NCBI GenBank assembly: GCA_020637595.1
Contig: JACKKE010000010.1
Coordinates: forward strand, 137,216-201,215
Direction: 5' to 3'
Source: Rhodobacter sp.
Lineage (GTDB): Bacteria; Pseudomonadota; Alphaproteobacteria; Rhodobacterales; Rhodobacteraceae
DNA: 64,000 nt
In this document: positions 24,312 through 32,466 of the stretch, one piece after another
Numbering within the stretch: the first letter of the stretch is position 1
Layout: the number at the start of each line of letters is the position of its first letter
Position numbers and translations under genes: made by a program
Notes under the pieces: model-generated
What the model was told of the DNA's origin: nothing
The model's database searches: none
Seen by the model: only the letters and a program-made list of their open reading frames with translations

Positions 24312-24707
24312 GGAGCCCTCTTTTTCTCTGACTTCACCTTGCGCGCGGGCCTTAAGCAACCCGTTTGCCCGATACAACCCCGGACCATACCCGCCGGCTA
24401 CAGATTGTTCGATTCTAGGCGAAATAGAGATTATCGCGCAAGCAATATACGATTGCGCCCGAATCATGGGCCGGTTCTGTCGCGTTCCGGCAGAGCGCCA
24501 CCCCCAGGCAAACAGGATCGCGGTTCCCACCGCCGCCAGCCCCGCCGAAATCAGGAACCGGCGCAGGCGCAGCATCTCGGTGTGAAACACCAGCCCGCAG
24601 ACGCCGCCGCAACAAAGAACGCAAAGGCCTTTGGCGTGACGCCGCTGGCCTTGCCCCAGCCCGGCCACAGCAACAGCGTCATTGCCGCGCAGAAAAGGCC
24701 GGCCCGA
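24312..24707. other. 396-base gap upstream of GntR with an operator and a possible gene remnant
   Basis: The half next to GntR (24312-24470) is AT-richer leader sequence with a palindrome, the likely GntR promoter. The half next to the Usp gene (24480-24690) reads on the minus strand like a small membrane protein broken by one frameshift: a segment beginning ATG at 24682 continues in another frame as LRRFLISAGLAAVG, a convincing membrane helix. No intact gene is present. The remnant call is tentative. Confidence 0.3.
24442..24456. promoter_or_regulatory. palindromic candidate operator of the GntR regulator
   Basis: GCAAT-ATACG-ATTGC is a perfect 5-bp inverted repeat with a 5-base centre, about 130 bases upstream of the GntR start. 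FCD-class GntR proteins commonly bind short palindromes of this size and composition, often in their own promoters. Confidence 0.45.
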
Positions 24708-25550
24708 TCAGCGGTAGAGCAGCACCGGAGTCTTGACCGTCTGGATCATCGCCGTGGTGGTGGATCCGATGATCAGGCTGCGGATGCGGCTGTGGCCATA
24801 GGCGCCCATCACCAGCAGATCGAACCCTTCCTCGGCAACCAGCCGGCCCAGCACCTCGTCGGGTTCGCCCGGCAGCGCGCGGGGCGTCACCTGCAAACCG
24901 GCCGCGCGCAGACGGGTGACGGCAGGGTCCGTCACGGCGCTGTCACTGCCACCGACATGCAGCACGCAGATTTCCAGCCCTGCAAAGACCGGGCTGGCCG
25001 CCATGCGCTCGACCGCGACCTTGGCGCTGGCGCTGCCGTCATAGGCCAGCAGCACCTTGCCAATCGGTTTGAACGCGCGGGAGGCGACCAGAACCGGCAC
25101 CTGCGTGCTGCGGATCAGACGCTCCAGGTTCGATCCCAGATGCCCGGTTGCGAAATCCGCCCCCTCGCCGCGCTTGCCCAGGATGATCGCGCGGGTGTCG
25201 GGTTCGACCTCGCGCACGGCCTCCAGCAGATCGCCACGGCGCAGCCGCGGCGCAACCTGCGTCACGCCATCGCCCTGAAGGATCGCCACCGCATCCTCGA
25301 GGATCGCGTGTCCCTGCTGCGCCGCCAGCTTGGCGCGCTGTTCGTCCAGCGCCGCCAGTTCTTCCAGCAGCTTGGAGCGCGCTCCCAGACGCAGCGCACC
25401 GGACAGATCCTGCTTGTCGACCCCTTCGCGGCGACCCAGCACATGCAGCACCTCGACCGAGGCACCCAGCCGCGCCGCGATCCAGGCCGTGTGGTGGCAC
25501 ACGCTTTCCGAATAGATCGAGCCGTCCAGCAGCGCGAGGATCTTGCTCAT
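24708..25550 (-). CDS. universal stress protein with two Usp domains
   Basis: This is a 280-residue tandem UspA protein. Both halves start with the beta-strand pattern (ILALLDGS at residue 4, VLLAYDGS at about 167). The second keeps the ATP-binding G-x2-G-x9-G-S/T motif (GAYGHSRIR...GS, about residue 250), so at least that domain should bind nucleotide. It starts 12 bases after the SulP gene ends, making a SulP-Usp operon, a common pairing in which the Usp protein may tune the anion transporter under stress. Confidence 0.9.
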   Translation of the reverse strand: MSKILALLDGSIYSESVCHHTAWIAARLGASVEVLHVLGRREGVDKQDLSGALRLGARSKLLEELAALDEQRAKLAAQQGHAILEDAVAILQGDGVTQVAPRLRRGDLLEAVREVEPDTRAIILGKRGEGADFATGHLGSNLERLIRSTQVPVLVASRAFKPIGKVLLAYDGSASAKVAVERMAASPVFAGLEICVLHVGGSDSAVTDPAVTRLRAAGLQVTPRALPGEPDEVLGRLVAEEGFDLLVMGAYGHSRIRSLIIGSTTTAMIQTVKTPVLLYR

Positions 25551-25562
25551 GTCACTCCCCCT

Positions 25563-27059
25563 TCAATGCCCGGTCAGCGCATCCATCGCGCCGGGCTTGT
25601 CGTGAATGGCCAGCGTATCGACCAGCGTTTCCGAGGCCGCGTTCATGCCGATGACCTGCACCTCGGCCCCCTCGCGGCGGAATTTCAGCACCACCATGTC
25701 CAGCGCCTGCACGGAACTGATATCCCAGATATGCGCGCGGCTCACGTCGATGATGGCGCGCTCCAGCACCTCGCGAAAGTCGAAGGCGGCAGCGAATTGC
25801 TCGACCGAGGCATAGAAAAGCTGCCCTTCGACCACATAGGTGCGGCTGCGGCCGTCGTCGGACAACGTGGACTGCACGCGGAAAAGCTGCGCGATCTTGC
25901 CGGCAAAGAAGATGCCCGACAGCAGCACGCCGACCAGCACGCCGATGGCCAGATTATGCGTATAGACCACGGTCACCACGGTCGCGATCATCACGATGGA
26001 CGAGGACCTTGGATGCACCCGCAGCGCCGTGATCGACGACCAGGAAAACGTGCCGATGGAGACCATGACCATGATCGCGACCAGTGCGGGCATCGGAATG
26101 CGCGCCACCAGATCGCCCAGCCCGGTCACCAGGATCAGCAGCACGAAGCCCGCGGTAAAGGTGCTGAGCCGCCCGCGCCCGCCGGATTTCACGTTGATCA
26201 TGGATTGCCCGATCATCGCGCAACCGGCCATGCCGCCGATAAAGGCCGTCGCCACGTTCGCCACGCCCTGGCCGATGCACTCCTGATTGCGGTCGGATCG
26301 CGTGTCGGTCAGGTCATCGACCAGGTTCTGCGTCATCAGGCTCTCCAGCAGGCCGACCACCGCGACGGCGGCGGAATAGGGCAGGATGATCAGCAGCGTC
26401 TCCCAGGTCAGCGGGACATCGGGGATCAGGAACGCCGGCAGCGTATCAGGCAGCGCGCCCATGTCGCCCACGGTGCGCACGTCCCAGCCCATGCCGACGA
26501 CCAGCGCCGTCAGCACGATGATCGTGACCAGCGGCGAGGGGATGGCGCGGGTCAGCAGCGGGAACAGATAGATGATCGCCAGCCCCGCCGCGACCAGCGC
26601 ATAGGTCAGCCAGGTGACACCGGGGGTCGCCGGGTTCAGCTCGGGCAGTTGCGCCATGAAGATCAGGATCGCCAGCGCGTTGACGAAGCCCGTCATCACC
26701 GATTTCGACACGAACCGCATGAAGCGCCCCAGCCGCAGCAGCCCGGCGCCCACTTGCAGCACGCCCGCCAGCACCGTCGCCGCCAGCAGGTATTGCAGCC
26801 CGTAATCGCGCACCAGCGTGACCATCAGGACCGCCGTCGCCGCCGTCGCGGCCGAGATCATCCCGGGCCGCCCGCCGACAAAGGCGATCAGCACCGCGAT
26901 GGAAAAGCTGGCGTAAAGCCCCACCTTGGGATCCACCCCCGCGATGATGGAGAACGCGATGGCCTCGGGGATCAGCGCCAGCGCGACGACGAGGCCCGAA
27001 AGCAGGTCGCCACGGATGTTGCCGAACCACTGCGCGCGGTATTCGGAAAGAGTGAGCAT
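25563..27059 (-). CDS. SulP-family anion transporter with STAS domain
   Basis: This is a 498-residue transporter with about 11-12 membrane helices and a short C-terminal STAS domain (about 395-490; the phosphorylatable-loop region is WDISSVQALD). The N-terminal GLVVALALIPEAIAFSIIAGVDP is diagnostic of SulP. Members move sulfate, bicarbonate or other anions with sodium or protons. Start at 27059 (MLTLSEYRAQW) is preferred because the family begins there; an in-frame ATG at 27107 would add 16 atypical residues. Neither has a strong ribosome-binding site. Followed by the Usp gene in one operon. Confidence 0.9.
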   Translation of the reverse strand: MLTLSEYRAQWFGNIRGDLLSGLVVALALIPEAIAFSIIAGVDPKVGLYASFSIAVLIAFVGGRPGMISAATAATAVLMVTLVRDYGLQYLLAATVLAGVLQVGAGLLRLGRFMRFVSKSVMTGFVNALAILIFMAQLPELNPATPGVTWLTYALVAAGLAIIYLFPLLTRAIPSPLVTIIVLTALVVGMGWDVRTVGDMGALPDTLPAFLIPDVPLTWETLLIILPYSAAVAVVGLLESLMTQNLVDDLTDTRSDRNQECIGQGVANVATAFIGGMAGCAMIGQSMINVKSGGRGRLSTFTAGFVLLILVTGLGDLVARIPMPALVAIMVMVSIGTFSWSSITALRVHPRSSSIVMIATVVTVVYTHNLAIGVLVGVLLSGIFFAGKIAQLFRVQSTLSDDGRSRTYVVEGQLFYASVEQFAAAFDFREVLERAIIDVSRAHIWDISSVQALDMVVLKFRREGAEVQVIGMNAASETLVDTLAIHDKPGAMDALTGH

Positions 27060-27265
27060 GAACAATCCGGTTCCCAGTGTCGGAGAGCCTGTCAGGCGAT
27101 CCGGCATTGATGACTGGGCATGTCTAAGGGTTGTCCGGCGGATCAGCGGCCGGAAGAGCCACCCGGGCTTTCACCGGGTCCTGACGCTATCTGCGCCGCA
27201 TAGACGGTATTTCGCCCCGGATCACAACCCGCATTCGGCGCCCGGCGCGACACGCGGCAGGAGGT

Positions 27266-28048
27266 TCACGCCAAATCCAGGGCGGTGCTCAGATCCTCGG
27301 CAAAGCTGTCCGGTGTATCGGCAAACGAGAAATGATGACCGCGGAACCGATGCAGCGGCACGCCGAGGTGCGTGGCCAGCTCCGCGGCCGTGCGCGCGTA
27401 ATAGGCCCCCTCGCTGCCCACGCCATAGGCCGCGACGATCCGCTGGCCGCGCAGCCGCGCAAGGTCGGGGGCGAAACGGCAGATGTGCTCCAGCTCATGG
27501 CCAAGGAAGAACGCCATGTCCCGCGGTTCGGGCGGCGGACCCGGTGGCGGTCCGTCCAGGCCGCGGATCTCGCTCAGGAAGATCCCGAAGGCCGCCTTGG
27601 GATCACCCGCCCGAAAGGCCGCGACGATCCGGTCGGACGAGGCGATCACCGTGGCAGCGTCCGGCAGCAGCGGCAGGGCCGGCGGTTCGTGCACCACCAG
27701 CCGGTCGATCACCTCGGGCGCCTGCTCCGCCAGTTTCAGCGCCACATTGGCGCCACCGCTGTTGCCGAACACATCGGCGCTGTCGCAGCCCAGGGCACGG
27801 ATTACCGCTGCCGCATCGCGGGCCTGCTGCGCCATGTCGAAGGGCGCCGTGCGGTCGCCGCGGCTCTGGCCGCAACACCGGCGGTCATAGAAGGCGACGG
27901 TGAAACGGTCGCTCAGCCTTTCGGCCACCCGCGCATACCGCTGCCCGGTGCCCCCGCCCCCCGGGATCATCAGCAACAACGGACCACGGCCCGTCACCTG
28001 ACACTGCAGCGCGGCGCCCTCGGAGGGGATGGTGTGGATTTGCGTCAT
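27266..28048 (-). CDS. alpha/beta hydrolase
   Basis: This 260-residue alpha/beta-hydrolase has an oxyanion-hole stretch MIPGGGGTGQ, a nucleophile elbow GNSGGA (Ser about residue 98) and a C-terminal catalytic His in FRGHHFSF (about 242). A usable ATG at 28048 has GGGA upstream; an alternative at 28060 adds 4 residues. It follows the FAD hydroxylase gene by a short gap on the same strand and is probably cotranscribed. In a ring-cleavage context it could be a meta-cleavage-product hydrolase or an esterase/lactonase; the sequence does not choose. Confidence 0.8.
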   Translation of the reverse strand: MTQIHTIPSEGAALQCQVTGRGPLLLMIPGGGGTGQRYARVAERLSDRFTVAFYDRRCCGQSRGDRTAPFDMAQQARDAAAVIRALGCDSADVFGNSGGANVALKLAEQAPEVIDRLVVHEPPALPLLPDAATVIASSDRIVAAFRAGDPKAAFGIFLSEIRGLDGPPPGPPPEPRDMAFFLGHELEHICRFAPDLARLRGQRIVAAYGVGSEGAYYARTAAELATHLGVPLHRFRGHHFSFADTPDSFAEDLSTALDLA

Positions 28049-28063
28049 GGTCCCGGCCATCCG

Positions 28064-29746
28064 TCAGGCGACATCGGCCACACGCTGGCCGGCCCGCGCG
28101 GTCACCGTGTCAATGATCGTGCTGGCGGATCGCGCATCGGCGGCATCGCCGCGCCAGGCCACGATCTGGTCGGGCCGGATCAGCGCCAGCCGGGCCTCAT
28201 AAAGATCCTGCGCGACCGGCTCGGCGGCCAGATCCAGAACCGTCAGATCCAGCCCCCGCGCCTGCGCCGCCTGGCGCAGCGCCGCGACGCTGGCCGCGTC
28301 GCCGCCGAAACTCAGCAGAGTCCAGTGGAACCCGAACGCATCGAACAGCGACCGGCCGTCGGTCAGCCAGGCATGCGGCGCCCGCCCACCCGGCTTGGCG
28401 CTGGGAACATAGACCGACGGCATATCGGGCGGCACGCGGGTCTTGTCGGCGACGATCACCGGCGAAGCATCATAGCGTGCGCCCAACGTGAAGCCGGGGA
28501 TGGTGAACTCGCGCGCCGCGTGCTGCTCCAGATAGGCCCCCGCCCGCGCCCGTGCTGCCGCCCCGGCCGGGCCGTTATCCTCGATCGCCGGCGAGGGCAC
28601 ATAGAGCCCCACCGAGTCGGCAAAACCGATGGCGAAGCCGGTGTTGCGAAAGGCGACCGGGCGGCGTTCGGCTTCATAACTGGCCAGCAGCGAAGGGTCG
28701 GCCTGCCCCTGGACCACAGCCGCCAGTTTCCAGCCGGCGTTCACCGCGTCCTCGATGGCGGTGTTATACCCCATGCCGCCAGTCGGCGTGAACAGATGCA
28801 CCGCGTCGCCACCCAGCAGAACCCGGCCCTGCACGAACCGCTCGGCCACCAGCGCCCGCCCCGCCAACCACGAGGCCACGCCGGTCACGCGAAACGGAAT
28901 GTCCTTGCCCACGGCCTGGCGGAACAGCGCCCCGGCTTCCGCGTCCGACATCGTCGCTGCATTCTCGCCCTCGCGCAGCTGGGTCTGCAGGACAAACGAC
29001 CCCTTGCCATCGACGCTGGCCAGCAGGGCGCGGCGGCGACGGTTGAAGGTCCAATACATCCAGGCGCGTTCCAGACCGAGATCATAAAAGGCGGGCGCGT
29101 CGATATAGATCGACAGCATCGGACCGCCCATGAAATCGCGCGGCTTCAGATCGTCGCCGGTATAGCGGATGCCCAGCTGCTTGCGCACAATGCTGTTGGG
29201 ACCGTCGGCGGCAAACAGATACCGGGCGCGGATCAGCCGGCCATTGGTGCCGCCGACCTCGCGGACGTCGGCGACGACACCGTCTTCGTCCTCGACAAAA
29301 CCGGTCAGTTCTGTGTTGAAGCGGATATCGACCGTGGCCAGCCCCTGCGCCTTGCGCAGCAGGGTCTGCTCGACCAGGCTTTGCGGCACGCGATGGGGCC
29401 GTTCGGGGCCGTTCCAGATATGCGCATTGGCGCGCACCCAGGCATCGGCCTGCGACGAACTGGGCATCCGGTGCCTGGCCAGCTCGTGGCCCGCATAGGT
29501 CGTGACGTAGCAGACATCGGTCGGATGGTCGGGCGGCAGGCCCAGCGCGCGGATCTCATGGGCAAAGCCGTGGCGGCGATAGTGCTCCATCGACCGGGCC
29601 TGGGTGGCGTTGGCCTGCGGCGCCGTGGCCACGGTCGCTTCGCGGTCGACCAGGATCGCCCGGACACCCCGGCGGCCCAGTTCATTGGCCAGCATCAACC
29701 CACATGGGCCGGCGCCGACGATCAGAACATCGGTGGTCAAGGTCAT
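28064..29746 (-). CDS. FAD-dependent aromatic hydroxylase
   Basis: This 560-residue class A flavoprotein monooxygenase has a canonical GAGPCG FAD loop (about residues 10-15), a DG motif (LFAADGPNS, about 178) and GGDAVHLFTPTGG (about 298). A C-terminal domain of about 130 residues resembles the thioredoxin-like tail of phenol and MhpA-type hydroxylases. It would hydroxylate a phenolic ring. Start 29746 follows AGGGAGGA; a longer start would add 15 residues through that site. Divergent across the LysR gene from a TRAP importer and an extradiol dioxygenase, so the block can plausibly import, hydroxylate and open a ring. Confidence 0.88.
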   Translation of the reverse strand: MTLTTDVLIVGAGPCGLMLANELGRRGVRAILVDREATVATAPQANATQARSMEHYRRHGFAHEIRALGLPPDHPTDVCYVTTYAGHELARHRMPSSSQADAWVRANAHIWNGPERPHRVPQSLVEQTLLRKAQGLATVDIRFNTELTGFVEDEDGVVADVREVGGTNGRLIRARYLFAADGPNSIVRKQLGIRYTGDDLKPRDFMGGPMLSIYIDAPAFYDLGLERAWMYWTFNRRRRALLASVDGKGSFVLQTQLREGENAATMSDAEAGALFRQAVGKDIPFRVTGVASWLAGRALVAERFVQGRVLLGGDAVHLFTPTGGMGYNTAIEDAVNAGWKLAAVVQGQADPSLLASYEAERRPVAFRNTGFAIGFADSVGLYVPSPAIEDNGPAGAAARARAGAYLEQHAAREFTIPGFTLGARYDASPVIVADKTRVPPDMPSVYVPSAKPGGRAPHAWLTDGRSLFDAFGFHWTLLSFGGDAASVAALRQAAQARGLDLTVLDLAAEPVAQDLYEARLALIRPDQIVAWRGDAADARSASTIIDTVTARAGQRVADVA

Positions 29747-29773
29747 GGACGGTCCTCCCTCGGTCTGCTTCGG

Positions 29774-29837
29774 ACTGTGGCCGCCCGCCAATGATCGCGA
29801 TAGATCAAGAAAGTATCTGACCGATGCGAAATCTGTA
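29774..29837 (-). promoter_or_regulatory. probable LysR-controlled promoter of the hydroxylase-hydrolase pair
   Basis: Upstream of the FAD hydroxylase, on its strand, lies ATTTCGCATC (plus-strand GATGCGAAAT at 29823-29832). Nine of these bases (TTTCGCATC) recur in the LysR operator region on the other side of the LysR gene (30798-30805). Several GATAC/GATAG half-sites surround it. A shared half-site at both ends suggests one regulator for both transcripts. Confidence 0.4.
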
Positions 29838-30740
29838 TCAGCCAGCCGTGGGCCATGCGGCGTGTTGCGTGACCAGATGGGCGAAATATTCGCCCGCCGG
29901 GGTCAGGCCGATTCCGGCGCGGTGCACCAGCATGATCGGTGGCGCGACAAAGGTTCCGGCCAGCGCGATCTGTTCCAGCCGATCACCGAGCAAGGGCGAT
30001 TCGACCCACTGGATCGGCAGCATCGCCAGCAGATCCGAGTTGACCAGCGCGGTCAGGATCGACAGGGCCGACTGCGCCTGCGCCGCCAGCCGCGGCGGCG
30101 GCAGACCCTGGTCGCGGAACACCTGGGCCAGCTCGTCGCGGGCCTCGTGGGTGATCGAGGTGGTCAGCCAGTCGGCATCGACCAGATCCGCAAGCCCCCG
30201 CGCGGCCGACAACGGATGCCCGCGCCGGCCGACCACCACCCGGCGATTGTCGAACAGCCGGTTCACCTGCAGATCCGCCGGCTGCGCCGCCTCGTGCACG
30301 GGACCGACATAGATATCCACCAACCCGTTGCGCAGATCGGTTTCCAGCGTTGGCAGGAACCCCTCGATCATCCGCAGGCGGACCCGGGGATAGCGGGTGC
30401 GAAACCGATTGAGCACCTTGCCGAAGACCCCCAGATGCCCGGCGATCGACAGGCCGAGGACCAGCTCTCCCTCGACCCCGTCCTGCAGCTGATGCACCGA
30501 TTCGCGCGCCCGGCGCACCTCGCCCAGGATGGTCATCGCACGCACCAGAAAATCCTGGCCGATCGGTGTCAGGCGCACCCCGCGGGCCTCGCGGATGAAC
30601 AGCTGCGCGCCAAGGGAATGCTCAAGTTCCTGAATGCTGCGGGTGATCGCCGGCTGCGCCAGCCCCAAGGCCCGCGCCGCGCCGCGCAACGACCCGTTTT
30701 CGGCCACCGCAACGAAATCGCGGAGCTGGTTGAATTTCAT
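29838..30740 (-). CDS. LysR-family transcriptional regulator
   Basis: This is a 300-residue LysR regulator. The N-terminal helix-turn-helix (residues 1-60) contains AENGSLRGAARALGLAQPAITRSI-type spacing, and the two-lobed co-inducer domain spans about 90-295. Start 30740 (MKFNQLRDF) follows GGAGGGTG. It is divergent from the TRAP importer, with a classical T-N11-A box in the gap. It probably activates the importer and the dioxygenase, and perhaps the hydroxylase pair on its other side, in response to the aromatic substrate or a pathway intermediate. Confidence 0.9.
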   Translation of the reverse strand: MKFNQLRDFVAVAENGSLRGAARALGLAQPAITRSIQELEHSLGAQLFIREARGVRLTPIGQDFLVRAMTILGEVRRARESVHQLQDGVEGELVLGLSIAGHLGVFGKVLNRFRTRYPRVRLRMIEGFLPTLETDLRNGLVDIYVGPVHEAAQPADLQVNRLFDNRRVVVGRRGHPLSAARGLADLVDADWLTTSITHEARDELAQVFRDQGLPPPRLAAQAQSALSILTALVNSDLLAMLPIQWVESPLLGDRLEQIALAGTFVAPPIMLVHRAGIGLTPAGEYFAHLVTQHAAWPTAG

Positions 30741-30773
30741 CGCACCCTCCTGAAGCCCGCCATCGAGCGATAG

Positions 30774-30806
30774 CATCTCGGTATCTCAAAGATGATTTTC
30801 GCATCT
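30774..30806. promoter_or_regulatory. LysR box and adjacent half-site
   Basis: CATCT-N11-AGATG at 30774-30794 is a perfect dyad with the T-N11-A core of LysR recognition sites. The right half-site forms a second inverted repeat, AGATG-N7-CATCT, with CATCT at 30802-30806. Three evenly placed half-sites between the LysR gene and dctP match the recognition-plus-activation layout of LysR-controlled divergent promoters. Confidence 0.7.
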
Positions 30807-30903
30807 AACCTGAGTCAATCCCTCCCGCTAGCTTTTGTGCATGGCCTCGATCCGCCGCGGGATTCCGCGGCCTCGGGGCCGGTTCGCACATTGGGAGGAT
30901 GTC

Positions 30904-31917
30904 ATGCAGAACCACCTCAAAGCGGCGCTCCTTGGCGCCTCCGCCCTTCTTGCGCTGACGGGGCCGGCGGCGGCCGCCGATTTCGTCATGCGCGTCTCGT
31001 CGCCGGCGCCGCTCAGCGCCATCGACCCGCTGTCGGCCTGGATGGAGGCCTTTGAAGCCGGGGTCGAGGCCGGCAGCAACGGGCGCATCGACGTGCAGCT
31101 CTATCCCGCCAGCCAGCTCGGTCCGATCCCGGCGACGGTCGAAGGGGTGGCGATGGGCACCATCGAGATGACCCTGCCGATCATCGGCTTTCTGTCGCGG
31201 CTGGAACCCCGGTTCCAGGTGCTCGACGCCGGCGGGCTCTTTGACGACGAACGCCACGCCCTGCGCACCCTATCGGACCCGCGCGTGCGGGCCATGCTGG
31301 GCGAGTTCGGCGCCGATGCCGGGGTCGAGCCGCTGGTGGTGCTGACCAGCGGGCAGTCCTTTGTCGTCTCGCGCGCGCCGATCGACGAACCCGCCGACCT
31401 GAACGGGGTCAAGCTGCGGACCGGGGGCGCGACGCCGTTGGTCAACGATCCGATGATCGCGCTGGGCGCCTCGCCCGTGTCTATGCCGCTGGGCGAGGCC
31501 CTGCCGGCGCTGCAGACCGGCACCATCGACGCGGCAACGATCAACGCCTCGGTCGCCGTCGGCTTCAACTTTGCCGACGTCGCCCCGAACGGCACCTTCC
31601 TGCCCGGCAACTTCACGGTGATCGGCGGGCTGGTGAATCGCGACTTCCTGGCGATGATCGGCCCGGATCTGGAAGCCGTCGTGCGGCAGGCGGCCGAGGA
31701 CGCGAAAACCGCCTATGAGGCGCGGCTGGACAGCGGCGCGCAGACCCTCGCAGCAGCCTGGACGAACGCGGGCGGCGCGATCCACACCTTCTCGGACGAC
31801 GGCGTCGCCGCCTATACCGCGGTGACCGAACCCGCCGTGCAGGCGGTGATCGGTGCCAATCCGCAGATGCAGGCCGATTACGACCTGCTGCGCCAGGCCG
31901 CGACCGACAACCGCTGA
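30904..31917 (+). CDS. dctP: TRAP transporter substrate-binding protein DctP
   Basis: This is a 337-residue periplasmic binding protein with a signal peptide (residues 1-25, AAAAD). The mature protein starts with the TRAP pattern FVMRVSSPAPLSAIDPLS and has VKLRTGG near residue 170, where the conserved Arg pairs with a ligand carboxylate in this family. Start 30904 follows GGGAGGATG. First gene of the plus-strand dctPQM set; a hairpin separates it from dctQ. TRAP importers carry carboxylates, including aromatic acids; the LysR/hydroxylase/dioxygenase context suggests an aromatic acid. Confidence 0.92.
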   Translation: MQNHLKAALLGASALLALTGPAAAADFVMRVSSPAPLSAIDPLSAWMEAFEAGVEAGSNGRIDVQLYPASQLGPIPATVEGVAMGTIEMTLPIIGFLSRLEPRFQVLDAGGLFDDERHALRTLSDPRVRAMLGEFGADAGVEPLVVLTSGQSFVVSRAPIDEPADLNGVKLRTGGATPLVNDPMIALGASPVSMPLGEALPALQTGTIDAATINASVAVGFNFADVAPNGTFLPGNFTVIGGLVNRDFLAMIGPDLEAVVRQAAEDAKTAYEARLDSGAQTLAAAWTNAGGAIHTFSDDGVAAYTAVTEPAVQAVIGANPQMQADYDLLRQAATDNR

Positions 31918-31927
31918 CACCCGCGCG

Positions 31928-31946
31928 GCCCCGCATCCGGCGGGGC
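31928..31946 (+). terminator. hairpin between dctP and dctQ
   Basis: A 7-bp perfect stem (GCCCCGC with GCGGGGC, 5-base loop) lies 10 bases after the dctP stop. With no T-run it is more likely an mRNA-stabilising or partial attenuation element that favours the binding protein over the membrane subunits. Confidence 0.45.
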
Positions 31947-31979
31947 TCGTCGCCTTTCCCCGAGCGGAGTCCTGTTGTC

Positions 31980-32459
31980 ATGCCGCCATTCGCAACGAAG
32001 CTGGCCCACGGGTTTACCCTGCTGCTGGCGCTGGTCCTGCTGGCAATGGTCGGGCTGAGCGCCGGAAACGTCGTCGCCCGCTACCTGTTCAACGCGGCCA
32101 TTCTGTGGGCCGACGAAATCGCCGTCTTTGGCATGATCCTGTTGACCTGGCTGGGCGCCATCGTCGTCGCCTGGCGCGGTAGCGACATCCGCATGGACCT
32201 GCTGGTCGCCGCCCTGCCCCGCGGCGCCCAGCGCCCGGTTGCGGTGCTGCAGGATCTGGTGGTCGCGGGCAGCTGCGGCTGGGTTGCCTGGCTGTCCTAT
32301 GGCTATGTCACGCGGGTCCATCGCATCGGCATGACCAGCGACAGCGCCCGCCTGCCGGTGTGGCCGGTCCACGCGGTGATCCCCGTCGCCCTCGCAGCGA
32401 TTGCCCTGATCGCGCTGGTGCGCGCCCTGCGCACGCTGCGCCGCCCCCAGACGAAATAG
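31980..32459 (+). CDS. dctQ: TRAP transporter small permease DctQ
   Basis: This is a 159-residue protein with four membrane helices. The RYLFNAAILWADEIAVFG stretch between helices 1 and 2 (conserved Trp-Ala-Asp-Glu) is typical of TRAP small permeases. It pairs with DctM, whose gene starts 7 bases later. Length is normal for the family. Confidence 0.9.
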   Translation: MPPFATKLAHGFTLLLALVLLAMVGLSAGNVVARYLFNAAILWADEIAVFGMILLTWLGAIVVAWRGSDIRMDLLVAALPRGAQRPVAVLQDLVVAGSCGWVAWLSYGYVTRVHRIGMTSDSARLPVWPVHAVIPVALAAIALIALVRALRTLRRPQTK

Positions 32460-32466
32460 GCCTGCC

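Noticed and set aside
23673..27110. 1145-codon plus-strand frame opposite GntR, Usp and SulP
   Set aside because: Antisense of three well-supported genes, with typical shadow composition and no family motif.
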